Origin: JBBRVW01 sp038246545
GTDB taxonomy: Bacteria > Actinomycetota > Actinomycetes > JACCUZ01
Direction of reading: 5' to 3'
Length of the DNA: 64,000 bases
Assembly: GCA_038246545.1 (NCBI GenBank)
Contig: JBBRVW010000027.1
Span: 1 to 64,000 of the forward strand
The notes beneath the pieces were generated by a model. The model worked only from the letters and a program-made list of their open reading frames with translations, ran no database searches and was not told the DNA's origin. The position numbers and the translations under genes are program-made. Shown one piece after another: positions 16,445-25,087 of the stretch (position 1 is the stretch's first letter; each line of letters opens with the position of its first letter).

Positions 16445-18346
16445 TCAGGCCGTCGGCGGCAGGTGCCGGTGTCCCGGCACGGGCGGGAGCAGGCTGCGGA
16501 AGGCCCGGGCGGGCACGGCGGGGGAGAAGAGCCAGCCCTGCGCGGTCCGGGCGCCCATCTCGACGAGCACGTCCCGCTGCGCGGCCCGCTCGACACCCTC
16601 GACCACGACCTCGAGGCCGAGCGCTGCGGCGAGAGCCAGGACGGCGCGCAGCACAGCAGCGTCCTGCGGGTCGTGGTCGACCGCCGACACGAAGGAGCGG
16701 TCGATCTTCAGGATGTCGATGGGCAGCCCCCGCAGCCGCGACAACGACGAGTAGCCGGTGCCGAAGTCGTCGATCGCGATCCGGACCCCCGTCTCGCGCA
16801 GCGCGGACAGCCGTCCGGTCATCACGTCGACGTCGCGGATCAGGGTGCTCTCGGTGAGCTCGAGCACCAGGGCCCGGGCCGGCACCCCGCTGTGGGCCAG
16901 GGCCGCGGCCACGTCCGCCACGAGCGTCGGCGACTCCAGCTCGCGCACCGAGAGGTTGACGCTCATGATCATCGCCCGGTGCCCGGACTCGTGCAGCAGC
17001 CTCGTGAGCGCCAGTGCCTCGCGCAGCACCTGTCGCCCGACCGGCACGATCAGCCCGGTCTCCTCGGCCAGCGGCACGAAGCCGGCCGGCAGTACGAGCG
17101 TCCCCTCGCGGTTCCACCGCACCAGCGCCTCGGCCCCGATCGCCACCCCCGTGACGAGGTCGACGACCGGCTGGAAATGCGTGGTGAGCTGGTCGGTCTC
17201 GACGGCTCTGCGCAGCTCCTTCTCGCGGGCCAGCGTGCGGACGAGGTCGTCCTGCATGCGCTGCTCGAAGACAGCCCATCGGGACCGCCCGGCGCTCTTG
17301 GCCCGGTACATGGCGGTGTCGGCGCAGCGCAGCATGTCGACGGCTGCGTCGGCGGCCCTGCCCGGCCGGCGGCGGTCCCAGGCGACGCCGATGCTCGCGG
17401 AGACAGACACGTCCTGGCCGGACACCTCGAAGGCCGGGCCGAGGCAGTCGAGCACGGCTTGCGCGACGCCGGTCGCGGTGCCCACCTCGTCCACGTCGGG
17501 GACGAGCACGGCGAACTCGTCGCCACCGAGCCGGGCGACCAGGGCCGGCGCGGCGACGACGGACCGCAGCCGCTCGGCCACCTTGACGAGCAGCTCGTCC
17601 CCGACGCCGTGGCCGAGGGTGTCGTTCACCATCTTGAACCCGTCCAGGTCGACGAACAGCACGGCCGGCCCGGCACCGGCCCCGGTCGTCATCTCGAGGT
17701 CGGCGGTCAGGTGCTCGTGCAGTCGCAGCCGGTTGGCGAGGCCGGTCAGCGGGTCGACGTACCCCTGCTGCATCGCGGCGAACAGGTGCTGCTCGGTGAG
17801 CGCGATGGAGGCCTGGTCGGCGAAGGCCCGCAGCGTCTCGCGGTCGGTGACGTCGAACCTCCGCCCAGGTCGCAGGGTGGCCGCGACGATGCTGCCGACC
17901 GCGCGGCCGAACTGCTGGACCGGCACACCCATCGCCGACCGCACCCCGTGGGCCGAGTAGGCGGGCATCGCTGCCGGATGGTCGTCGTACGCGTCGACGC
18001 AGACCAGGTCGTTGGTGCGGAAGGCGGCGCCGCCGACACCGGAGCCGGCGACGGGACTGCGGGTGGGGCTGCTCGGGTCGAGCCCCGCACCGGCGACCAT
18101 CACGAGCTGATCGGTGTCGTCCTGGTCGACCAGGCGGATGCCGACCAGCTCCACGTCCAGGACGCGGGCCACGGCCGCGGTGACGAGGTCGAGCTTCTCC
18201 TGCAGTGGTGCGCGCCGGGCGAGTGACCGCTGGACCCGCACCATCTCGGTCAGGACGTGCTGGCGGTGCTCGAGGCGTCGGAGCATCGCGGCACCACGGA
18301 CCGAGGGCGCGACCAGGCCGTCGGCCGGCTCCGCGAGCTCGCTCAC
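16445..18346 (-). CDS. GAF-GGDEF-EAL cyclic di-GMP signalling protein
   Basis: 633 residues, soluble. A GAF sensor domain (about 40-185) is followed by a diguanylate cyclase domain with DPLTGLANRLRL and an intact active site LGGDEFAVL (about 270). The phosphodiesterase domain has an intact signature EALVRW (about 403), plus VNLSVRELESP, ELTESTLI and IDDFGTGYSSLSRLRGLPIDILKIDRSFV. Both catalytic motifs are complete, so the protein could make and break c-di-GMP, with GAF ligand binding setting the balance. GTG 18346 is preceded by GGAGGG; the frame extends further upstream without a better start. It runs divergently from the YghZ-like gene. Confidence 0.92.
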   Translation of the reverse strand: MSELAEPADGLVAPSVRGAAMLRRLEHRQHVLTEMVRVQRSLARRAPLQEKLDLVTAAVARVLDVELVGIRLVDQDDTDQLVMVAGAGLDPSSPTRSPVAGSGVGGAAFRTNDLVCVDAYDDHPAAMPAYSAHGVRSAMGVPVQQFGRAVGSIVAATLRPGRRFDVTDRETLRAFADQASIALTEQHLFAAMQQGYVDPLTGLANRLRLHEHLTADLEMTTGAGAGPAVLFVDLDGFKMVNDTLGHGVGDELLVKVAERLRSVVAAPALVARLGGDEFAVLVPDVDEVGTATGVAQAVLDCLGPAFEVSGQDVSVSASIGVAWDRRRPGRAADAAVDMLRCADTAMYRAKSAGRSRWAVFEQRMQDDLVRTLAREKELRRAVETDQLTTHFQPVVDLVTGVAIGAEALVRWNREGTLVLPAGFVPLAEETGLIVPVGRQVLREALALTRLLHESGHRAMIMSVNLSVRELESPTLVADVAAALAHSGVPARALVLELTESTLIRDVDVMTGRLSALRETGVRIAIDDFGTGYSSLSRLRGLPIDILKIDRSFVSAVDHDPQDAAVLRAVLALAAALGLEVVVEGVERAAQRDVLVEMGARTAQGWLFSPAVPARAFRSLLPPVPGHRHLPPTA

Positions 18347-18428
18347 GTGCTCCCCTCCGTGCGGTCGGTTCTCACCAGCGCATCGACCGGTTCCGCGTGG
18401 ATCTTGACGGGCTGGGAGAATCCGTCCC

Positions 18429-19475
18429 ATGACGACCGAACCGGGGTACCAGCCTGCCGCCGACCGCTATGACGTGCACCCCTACCGGCGGACCGGCCGC
18501 AGCGGCCTGGTGCTGCCCGCGGTGTCGCTCGGGCTCTGGCACAACTTCGGCGACGACAAGCCGCTGGAGACCCAGCGGGCGATCCTGCGCCGCGCCTTCG
18601 ACCGCGGGATCACCCACTTCGACCTGGCGAACAACTACGGCCCGCCCTACGGCGCGGCGGAGACCAACTTCGGCCGGATCCTCCGCGAGGACCTGCGGCC
18701 GTACCGCGACGAGCTGGTGATCTCGACCAAGGCGGGCTACGACATGTGGCCAGGACCGTACGGCGACGGCGGGTCGCGCAAGTACCTGCTGGGGTCGCTG
18801 GACCAGAGCCTGGCCCGGCTGGGTCTGGACCACGTCGACATCTTCTACAGCCACCGCGCCGACCCCGACGCCCCGCTCGAGGAGACGATGGGCGCCCTCG
18901 CCACCGCGGTGCAGTCCGGCCGGGCGACCTACGCCGGAATCTCGTCGTACTCGGCGGAGCGGACCCGTGAGGCGGCGGCCGTCCTGCGTGACCTGGGCGT
19001 GCCGCTGCTCATCCATCAGCCGTCGTACTCCATGCTCAACCGCTGGGTCGAGGACGGCGACCCGTCGCTGCTCGACGTGCTGGGCGAGGAGGGCATCGGC
19101 TGCATCGCCTTCTCACCGCTGGCGCAGGGGATGCTCACCGACCGCTACCTCGACGGCATCCCCGAGGGCTCACGGGCGGCGCAGGGCAAGTCCCTCGACC
19201 CGGGGCTGCTGAGCGAGGCCAGCCTGGCCCACGTCCGCGGGCTGAACGACATCGCGCGGGGGCGCGGCCAGACCCTCGCGCAGATGGCGCTGGCCTGGAT
19301 CCTGCGCGACGAGCGGGTGACCTCGGTGCTGATCGGGGCCAGCAGCGTCACGCAGTTGGACGACAACCTGGCGGCGGCCGACAAGCTGACGTTCGCCGAC
19401 GACGAGCTCGCGGCGATCGAGCGGCACGCGGTCGACTCGGGCATCAACCTCTGGGCGCGGTCCTCCGCGACCTGA
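18429..19475 (+). CDS. Aldo/keto reductase, YghZ (L-glyceraldehyde 3-phosphate reductase) type
   Basis: 348-residue reductase. Family features: YRRTGRSGLVLPAVSLGLWHNFG at the N-terminus, the catalytic Asp and Tyr in FDLANNYGPPYG, Lys in ISTKAGYDMWPGPYG and His in FYSHRADPD. The YDMWPGPYG loop and the late IGASSVTQLDDN cofactor segment mark the YghZ/Kv-beta-like subgroup, which reduces L-glyceraldehyde 3-phosphate and methylglyoxal with NADPH. It starts 7 bases after a GAGAAT hexamer with no ribosome site, so the transcript may be leaderless. Confidence 0.9.
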   Translation: MTTEPGYQPAADRYDVHPYRRTGRSGLVLPAVSLGLWHNFGDDKPLETQRAILRRAFDRGITHFDLANNYGPPYGAAETNFGRILREDLRPYRDELVISTKAGYDMWPGPYGDGGSRKYLLGSLDQSLARLGLDHVDIFYSHRADPDAPLEETMGALATAVQSGRATYAGISSYSAERTREAAAVLRDLGVPLLIHQPSYSMLNRWVEDGDPSLLDVLGEEGIGCIAFSPLAQGMLTDRYLDGIPEGSRAAQGKSLDPGLLSEASLAHVRGLNDIARGRGQTLAQMALAWILRDERVTSVLIGASSVTQLDDNLAAADKLTFADDELAAIERHAVDSGINLWARSSAT

Positions 19476-19518
19476 CCCCGTGGGGTGTCCCCGCCGCCGG
19501 CTCGGGTACCCGAGCGGC

Positions 19519-19776
19519 ATGAGCGAACCCGTGAGCGAGCGCGGCTGGCAGAACCCGTCCACCACGGCGGGGGAGCACGCCGACCCGGCGGCCGACGGTC
19601 GTCCGACGCCGGGCGAGCAGCGCGAGTGGTCGGACCAGGCACCCGGCGCCCCGGAGTGGGCGAAGGCCGACAACGAGGAGCGCCGCGCCGGCGACCGGGA
19701 CCGCGAGCTCGATGCGACCGGTGACGGGCAGCACCCCGCCACCGGCGACCCGGTCGCCGGCTCGGCGGACCACTGA
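19519..19776 (+). CDS. Hypothetical hydrophilic protein, 85 aa
   Basis: 85 residues of almost uniformly polar, charged sequence (MSEPVSERGWQNPSTTAGEHADP and on), probably intrinsically disordered. ATG 19519 follows the aldo/keto reductase by about 40 bases. Small acidic disordered proteins of this kind are common in Actinobacteria, with no assigned role. Confidence is limited by length and low complexity. Confidence 0.5.
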   Translation: MSEPVSERGWQNPSTTAGEHADPAADGRPTPGEQREWSDQAPGAPEWAKADNEERRAGDRDRELDATGDGQHPATGDPVAGSADH

Positions 19777-19827
19777 GGCCGCCCCGGAGCCGGGCCGGGC
19801 TCACAGCGACCGTCCAGGGTCGACCGT

Positions 19828-19833
19828 TAGGGT
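19828..19833 (+). promoter_or_regulatory. -10 element, candidate leaderless promoter
   Basis: TAGGGT ends 7 bases before ATG 19841. Just upstream (19801-19811) lies TCACAGCGACC. Its first 7 bases are a perfect single PhoP half-site, and ten of its bases also occur in the phoP upstream box; the second unit here is poor. Confidence 0.4.
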
Positions 19834-19840
19834 CGGGCCG

Positions 19841-20212
19841 ATGGAGGAGATGAGGGCCCGTCGGGTGGTCGACGCGCTGCGCGAGCGCGGGGTCGACGCC
19901 CAGCTCGAGAAGGTCAACGTCTACCAGTTCGGCATCGCCGTCCGGCTCCCCGGCCGGACCGCCGTGTGGGACTCCGACGGGACCCTGGGTCTGGAGGCCC
20001 AGGTCATGCGCGACGGGATGCTCGTCGGTTTCGTGCCGCAGATCGAGGGGTCGGAGGAGTTCGACGACGACCAGGTCCTCGACGCGATCGTGCGCACCGA
20101 CTACGACCAGCCGGTGGCCCGCCGCCGCGAGACCGCGCCGCCGCCGGCCGCCCCGCTCCCGCGCGCGGGTGGCGTCTTCCGCCGCTTCCTCGGTGGCTTC
20201 CGCCACGACTGA
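19841..20212 (+). CDS. Conserved hypothetical protein, 123 aa
   Basis: Small cytoplasmic protein with a compact alpha/beta domain (MRARRVVDALRERGVDAQLEKVNVYQFGIAVRLPGRTAVWDSDG, then LVGFVPQIEGSEEFDDDQVLDAIVRTDY) and a Pro/Ala/Arg-rich tail ending FRRFLGGFRHD. There is no signal peptide and no motif with a known function. ATG 19841 is supported by a -10 hexamer placed for a leaderless message. It converges with the MFS exporter at 20270. Confidence 0.65.
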   Translation: MEEMRARRVVDALRERGVDAQLEKVNVYQFGIAVRLPGRTAVWDSDGTLGLEAQVMRDGMLVGFVPQIEGSEEFDDDQVLDAIVRTDYDQPVARRRETAPPPAAPLPRAGGVFRRFLGGFRHD

Positions 20213-20269
20213 CGCCCGTCACGAGCGGCAGGGGGGTCGACGGCGGCGGCGGGGTGAGCAGCAGGGGGG

Positions 20270-21610
20270 TCAGCGGTTGGCTGCGTCGGCCTCGGCCTCG
20301 CGGGCGCTGCGCACGGTGCGCTCGTGCACCGCGTGCTCGTCGGTGCGGGCGTCATAGCGCCAGAAGTCGCGCAGCCACACCGTGGTGACGGCGACACCGA
20401 TCACGCACAGGATGCCGCCGCTGACGATGCTGGTCCGGACCGAGGTGGCGTCGGCGACCAGGCCGGAGCGGGCCTGGCCGCCGAGCGGGCCGACGGAGTA
20501 GGAGAGCATCTCGATGCCGGCGAGGCGGCCACGCTTCTCGTCGGGGATCGTCTGGTGCCAGATCGTGCCTCGGAAGATGCCGCTGATCATGTCGCCGCCG
20601 CCCGCGACGACGAGGAACAGCAGGGCGATCCAGACGTTCGGGGCCAGGCCCGCGAGCGCGATCGACCCGCCCCACACCATCGAGGCCACGACGACTGCCC
20701 GGCCGTGGTGGTGGAAGCGTGCGGTCCAGCCGCTGGTCAGCGTCGCGATCATCGTGCCGACGCTCTCGGCCGTGTAGAGCAGGCCGAGGGTCTTCGGCTG
20801 GTCGAGCACGTCCTGGGCGAACGCCGGGAACAGCACGATCGGCATCGCCATGAACATCGCGACCATGTCGACCACATAGGTGCCGAGCAGGTCCTTGCGC
20901 CCGACGGCGTAGCGGATGCCCTCGACGATGCCCGCCAGGCTCGGGGGCGTGCTGGTGTCGGTGGGCGGGTATCGCCGGAGCGCCATGAACAGGGCAGTCG
21001 CGATCACCAGGCTCACGGTGTCGACCGCGTAGGCCCAGGAGACACCGACGGTCCCGACGAGCAGGCCGCCGATGGCGGGACCGAGCAGCGTCCCGATCTG
21101 CATGCCGAGTGACGACACGGCCACCGCGGCGGGCAGCTCGTCGTGCCGGACGGTCCGCGGGATCAGTGCCTCGCGGGAGGGGCGCTGCAGCGACTGCGCG
21201 ATCGCCATCAGGAAGCCGACGGTGTAGATCGCCCAGACGCTCGGGTCGTCGAGCACGGCGTTCCCGAGCAGGGCCGCGGTGAGCACCACCTGCGCCAGTG
21301 CGGTCCAGATCAGCAACGTGCGGCGGTCGACGTGGTCGGCGAGGGCGCCGCCGTAGAGGCCGAAGACCACGAGCGGGAGCAGCTCGACCAGGCCCATCGC
21401 ACCGACGGCGAAGTTCGAGCCGGTCAGCTGGTAGATCTGGTACGGCAGCGCGACGTAGCTGACCATCCCGCCGACGTAGAACACCGTCCCGGCCCAGAAC
21501 AGCAGGCGGAAGTCGCGCGAGGTGCGCAGCGGGGTGATGTCGACGCGAAGGCCGGCCACCCGCTGCCGGAGCGTGCGGCCGCCCTCGGCTGGCGGCTGGT
21601 CGTCGGGCAC
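20270..21610 (-). CDS. MFS transporter, EntS/MDR type exporter
   Basis: 446-residue transporter with about 12 membrane helices. It starts LRTSRDFRLLFWAGTVFYVGGMVSYVALPYQIYQLTGS and has the motif-A-like loop FGLYGGALADHVDRRTLLIW after helix 2. SLQRPSREALIPRTV is typical of the EntS/enterobactin-exporter-like branch of efflux pumps. The C-terminal tail is cytoplasmic and charged. The substrate is unknown. It starts at GTG 21610, about 50 bases after a large palindrome that separates it from the upstream gene. Confidence 0.85.
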   Translation of the reverse strand: MPDDQPPAEGGRTLRQRVAGLRVDITPLRTSRDFRLLFWAGTVFYVGGMVSYVALPYQIYQLTGSNFAVGAMGLVELLPLVVFGLYGGALADHVDRRTLLIWTALAQVVLTAALLGNAVLDDPSVWAIYTVGFLMAIAQSLQRPSREALIPRTVRHDELPAAVAVSSLGMQIGTLLGPAIGGLLVGTVGVSWAYAVDTVSLVIATALFMALRRYPPTDTSTPPSLAGIVEGIRYAVGRKDLLGTYVVDMVAMFMAMPIVLFPAFAQDVLDQPKTLGLLYTAESVGTMIATLTSGWTARFHHHGRAVVVASMVWGGSIALAGLAPNVWIALLFLVVAGGGDMISGIFRGTIWHQTIPDEKRGRLAGIEMLSYSVGPLGGQARSGLVADATSVRTSIVSGGILCVIGVAVTTVWLRDFWRYDARTDEHAVHERTVRSAREAEADAANR

Positions 21611-21639
21611 GAGGCCTCAGGTTTCCAGGCCGCGGGCCG

Positions 21640-21667
21640 CTGCGCAGCCGGTTAACCGGCTACGCAG
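21640..21667. terminator. Palindrome between secreted protein gene and MFS gene
   Basis: The centre GCCGGTTAACCGGC is a perfect 14-base palindrome at 21647-21660. Flanking bases extend it to 28 bases with one mismatch on each arm. It covers the 3' end of the leftward beta-propeller gene and lies about 30 bases before the MFS start. It could be a terminator or an operator for the exporter. Confidence 0.45.
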
Positions 21668-22686
21668 GCGGGAAGCCCCAGCCCAGCGCGTCCTCGACGT
21701 CGCGCATCCGCACCACCGGCGACACCCGCGACACCCGGCCACCGGTCGTCACCCGCACGATCGCCGCCCGCTCTCGGGCCCAGGTGAGGACGAGGAAGGA
21801 GTTGCCGTCCTCCCAGTACGGCAGCCCGAAGTAGCCGAACGTGCGGTACGTCGCGCGCACCCTGTTCGTCGCGGCGTCGCGGACCTGGAGGAGGTTGGGC
21901 CCGATGCCGTCGGACTCGATGTTCGTGGTGACCATGCGTCGCCCGGATGGCGACCAGGCCAGCGGCTTGTCGGTGCAGCTGCGCCAGTCGCGAACGGCAG
22001 GGGTGGACAGCCGGCCCTGCGCCAGACAGATGCCGTCGTAGCCGGCCGGGTCGCGGACCACCTGTACGAGCCGGTCGCGCTCGGCGTCCGCAGCCCAGGA
22101 CTCGCGCCGGAGCACCCGCTCGGTCGCGCCGGTCCGCGGCCACCACCAGACGGTCCGGCGGGGCTGCACTCCGCTGAGCAGCACCCGGCCGGGCAACGCC
22201 AGCACCTCGAGGAGGCCGCGGAAGCGCCGCTGGCCGACAAACCGTCCCGTCGGACGTGCGCAGCACCAGCGCCAGGGTGGACCGTCGGCCGCTCACCGTG
22301 AGCGCGACCCGTCGGCCGGCCGACGACGTCCGTACGTCGTCCCCCTCGTCACCGAGGCTACGCAGCCGGAGCGCTGATCCGTCCGGGCGCACCCGCCAGA
22401 GGGTCCGGTCGAGGCCGTCCGGCCCGGCCGTGACGACGACCCAGCCCCTGGTGGCCCGCCCGACGAGGCGCAGCGGCGCGTCGAGACCGGTGCGGACCGT
22501 CCGGTAACCGTCGACGATCGTGCTCCCGACCGAGTGCAGCGCGGTCGGGTCCGCGCTCAGGGTCAGCTTCGCCGGCCGCACGACGACCCCGCGAGGGTGT
22601 TCCGCCGCGGCGGCCGGCACCGGGGCGACGAGCGCGGCCGCGACCGCGGCCACCGTGACGCACGCGAGCACCGAACCGACTGTCAT
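21660..22686 (-). pseudogene. Secreted beta-propeller-like (PD40/TolB-like) protein, one-base frameshift
   Basis: The first frame from ATG 22686 has a signal peptide (MTVGSVLACVTVAAVAAALV ending APVPAAAAE) and strand repeats such as GDEGDDVRTSSAGRRVALTV and RRSTLALVLRTSDG. The sequence continues in another frame as RFVGQRRFRGLLEVLALPGRV, KPLAWSPSGRRMVTTN and DGNSFLVLTWARE, ending at TAG 21660-21662. Removing one base at about 22245 restores about 341 residues. Repeats of the type W-SPDG-R are those of WD40-like PD40 propellers. It starts in an ATGA overlap with the upstream DinB-like gene. Frameshift or sequencing error; function unknown. Confidence 0.65.
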
Positions 22687-23351
22687 GGCGGGTCCCCCTC
22701 GGACTTGTCCTCGATCTCCCAGACGTGGTCGAGCACGTGCCAGGCGGCTCGCCGCAGGAAGTATCGCGGATGCCAGCCCGTGTCGACGGCGCCGCTGCGG
22801 GCGGCGCGGAGCACCTGCTCGAGCTCGGCGCGGCAGGCCTGCACCGCCGCGGTGTCGCCGTGGTAGGGCGGGTGCCGGACGCCGATGGTGCGCGCGTAGG
22901 ACCGCTCGGCCTCGAGCACGTGGGCCACCACCTGGTCCCGGTCCCGCCCGCCGCCCCGCGGTCCCTTCCGCAGCCGTTCGGGCGCCTCGACGGCGAGCCG
23001 GTCCAGCTCGCCCCAGCAGGCGCGCAGCAGCCGGACCTGTCGGTCGGCCTCGGCCCGGCTCAGGTCGCGCGCGTCCGCGGGCGCCGGTCGGTTGGGGGCC
23101 CCGAAGCCGGTGGTGGCGTCGCCGGGCGTCTCGTCGACGACGGTGAGCTCGTCGGCGGCGCCGGGATCGAAGGGGACGGCGGCCCGCTCGGCGACGGCTG
23201 AGTACCGCTCGGCGTAGGCGGCGAGGGTCTGCAGGGCCGAGTCCGGGGCCTTCCCGCTGCGGCACCAGCCCGGCCAGTCCACGGCCGAGGCGAAGGTGCG
23301 CGCCCGGGAGACCTCGAGCACCACCTCGGTGCTCCGATGCGCGGGACACAT
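22683..23351 (-). CDS. DinB-like domain protein
   Basis: 222 residues, soluble and mostly helical. The second half carries helices with widely spaced His residues (QVVAHVLEAERSYARTIG, then RYFLRRAAWHVLDHVWEIED) as in DinB/YfiT-like four-helix-bundle metal proteins. The first half, EVSRARTFASAVDWPGWCRSG, occurs in actinobacterial proteins of this type. Some family members are thiol-dependent transferases; the substrate here is unknown. The stop overlaps the start of the secreted protein gene by 4 bases. It is divergent from the amidase gene. Confidence 0.65.
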   Translation of the reverse strand: MCPAHRSTEVVLEVSRARTFASAVDWPGWCRSGKAPDSALQTLAAYAERYSAVAERAAVPFDPGAADELTVVDETPGDATTGFGAPNRPAPADARDLSRAEADRQVRLLRACWGELDRLAVEAPERLRKGPRGGGRDRDQVVAHVLEAERSYARTIGVRHPPYHGDTAAVQACRAELEQVLRAARSGAVDTGWHPRYFLRRAAWHVLDHVWEIEDKSEGDPP

Positions 23352-23417
23352 GCCGCGAGCATGTCGCAGATCAACCGAAAGCGTCCACGAACCGCCACGG
23401 TGGGGCAGGCTCGGGGG

Positions 23418-24179
23418 GTGCGGTCCCGACTCCTTCTCGCCGGCGTCGCTCCGGCCGCCGCGCTGGCCGTCGCGGTGGGCGGCTCGCTCGTCGCGGCGCC
23501 CGCGCAGGCCGCCCCCCTTCCGCTGGCCGGTCGCCTGATCGCGATCGATCCCGGGCACCAGCTCGGCAACAGCCGGCACCTCGCGCAGATCAACCGTCTC
23601 GTGTACGTCGGCATCTGGAAGCAGTGCAACACCACCGGCACCGCCACCGACGGCGGGTTCCCGGAGGCGACCTTCGCGTGGCGCACCTCGCGGGCGCTGA
23701 AGCGCCGGCTGGAGGCGCTCGGAGCGACGGTCCGGATGACCCGCACCACCAACTCGGTCGACGACTGGGGACCGTGCGTCGGCACCCGCGGGCGGTTCGG
23801 GGCGAAGGTCGGGGCGGACCTCGAGATCTCGCTGCACGGCGACGGCGCGGCGGCCGCCACCCACGGCTTCTTCGTCATCCGTCCCGGTCTGCGGGCCGGC
23901 TGGACGGACGACATCATCGGCCGCTCACGCCGGTTCGCGCAGCGGGTCCGCGCCGGGCTGGTCCGCGCCGGCTTCGGTGTCTCGACGGCCTACGGCGGCG
24001 ACGGCCTGGACGTCCGGCGCGACCTCGGCACCCTCAACGCCGCGGACGTCCCCACGGTGATGGTGGAGCTGGGCAACATGCGCAACGCCGGCGACGCCCG
24101 CTGCATGACCTCGGTGGCCTGCCGCGACCGCTACGCCGCGGGTCTGGCGGCCGGGATAGTCGCCCAGCTGACCCCCTGA
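23418..24179 (+). CDS. N-acetylmuramoyl-L-alanine amidase (Amidase_3), secreted
   Basis: 253 residues. The signal peptide RLLLAGVAPAAALAVAVGG ends at APAQA. The Amidase_3 domain has zinc ligands His in IAIDPGHQLGN, Glu in FPEATF and His in EISLHGDGA, and the catalytic Glu in MVELGNMRN. The overall sequence, including the Cys pair CNTTGT and GPCVGTRGR, resembles M. tuberculosis Rv3717 (Ami1), a peptidoglycan amidase lacking a binding domain. It cuts the bond between MurNAc and L-Ala during cell separation or turnover. GTG 23418 places the signal peptide normally; ATG 23361 is possible but leaves only 9 bases to the divergent gene. Confidence 0.9.
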   Translation: MRSRLLLAGVAPAAALAVAVGGSLVAAPAQAAPLPLAGRLIAIDPGHQLGNSRHLAQINRLVYVGIWKQCNTTGTATDGGFPEATFAWRTSRALKRRLEALGATVRMTRTTNSVDDWGPCVGTRGRFGAKVGADLEISLHGDGAAAATHGFFVIRPGLRAGWTDDIIGRSRRFAQRVRAGLVRAGFGVSTAYGGDGLDVRRDLGTLNAADVPTVMVELGNMRNAGDARCMTSVACRDRYAAGLAAGIVAQLTP

Positions 24180-24269
24180 CCGGAACCCGGGGGCGGCCGG
24201 CAGGCGGGGCTTGCCAGGATGGGGGTGACCACAGGACGACGCAGGACGACCGAGGGGCAGGTGCGGACC

Positions 24270-24452
24270 GTGGCGGCCAAGAAGCCCGCGAAGACCGAGA
24301 ACGACGTGCAACGCAGGATGCGCGAGGCCCTCGAGGCCAAGCAGGCCAGGAACAAGGCGGCGCACGGCGAGGACCACCTGTCCGGGCACGGCGCGCCGGC
24401 GGCCAGCAACGACGTGACGAAGAGGCAGTTCCGCCGCAAGTCCGGCGGCTGA
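24270..24452 (+). CDS. DUF5302 family protein
   Basis: 60-residue basic protein: helix DVQRRMREALEAKQARN, a Gly/His-rich middle and the conserved end KRQFRRKSGG, the DUF5302 signature. These small proteins are widespread in Actinobacteria and have no known function; the basic tail could bind nucleic acid. GTG 24270 has GAGGGG 9-10 bases upstream; the frame opens at 24219. Confidence 0.75.
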   Translation: MAAKKPAKTENDVQRRMREALEAKQARNKAAHGEDHLSGHGAPAASNDVTKRQFRRKSGG

Positions 24453-24468
24453 CCCGGATGCGGCGGGG

Positions 24469-24484
24469 CGGGCCGGCCGGCCCG
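24469..24484. terminator. GC palindrome between convergent genes
   Basis: CGGGCCGGCCGGCCCG is a perfect 16-base palindrome between the rightward DUF5302 gene and the leftward transporter remnant. It could serve as a bidirectional terminator without a T-run. Confidence 0.4.
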
Positions 24485-24515
24485 GACGCTGCCGCTGTGC
24501 CCGGAACCCGGCCCG

Positions 24516-24912
24516 TCAGGGCTCGGCGACCACGCAGACCTCGACGTCGTCGGCGCGGCCGGCGCCGGCCGTGCGCCGGGTCGCCAGCAGCGAGCCGGCC
24601 AGGATCATCGCGAACCCCACCGCGGTCGTCACTGTGACGCGCTCGTCGAGAAGGGAGACTCCCAGCAGCAGCGCCACCGCCGGGTTGACGTAGGTGATGA
24701 CGGTGGACCGGGTCGGTCCGACCTCGGCGATGAGCGCGAAGAACACGAGGAAGGCCAGCGCGGTGCAGATGACTGCGAGCGTGACGACGGCGAGGACGGC
24801 GTCGCCCGACGGCCACGACGACGGCGCCTGCACCACCCCTACCGGCAGGTAGACCAACGCGGTGGCCGCGAGGGACAGCGTGATGACGCCCACACCCGGG
24901 AGGTGGGCCAGC
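24516..24912 (-). pseudogene. DMT (EamA) transporter, C-terminal half only
   Basis: About 130 residues of an EamA/DMT transporter remain: PGVGVITLSLAATALVYLPV, AVLAVVTLAVICTALAFLVFF, the signature VGPTRSTVITYVNPAVALLLG and GFAMILAGSLLATRR. These are the last five helices. The first half is missing; upstream of about 24912 the frame is only antisense to an EAL fragment. Full-length relatives have about 300 residues and ten helices. The gene was cut by a deletion whose other end lies in the EAL gene on the opposite strand. Confidence 0.75.
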
Positions 24913-25078
24913 CACCGGCCGCTACGGCCAGGGCTACCTGCTCGCGAAGCCGATGCCGGCCGACCAGCTCGAGCGGCTCGTGGCCACCCGGCACGTCTAC
25001 CCGGTCGCGCTGACGACCCCGTGGCCGGCGCCGCAGCCGGCGTCGAACGTGGTGCCGATCGCCCGCCAGTCCTCCTGA
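24911..25078 (+). pseudogene. C-terminal tail of an EAL-domain protein
   Basis: The frame ending at TGA 25076-25078 reads RYGQGYLLAKPMPADQLERL, which matches the end of EAL phosphodiesterase domains (GxxYGQGYLFARPxPA). A C-terminal extension of about 35 residues follows. Everything upstream of about 24911 is missing and is replaced by the DMT transporter on the other strand. No start codon or ribosome site belongs to it. Confidence 0.65.
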
Positions 25079-25087
25079 GCCCCGACC

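Noticed and set aside
20228..20271. Repeated GCAGGGGGGTC (20228-20238 and 20261-20271) as an attachment site
   Set aside because: The copies are only 33 bases apart in G-rich intergenic DNA, with no tRNA or integrase nearby; chance is the simpler reading.
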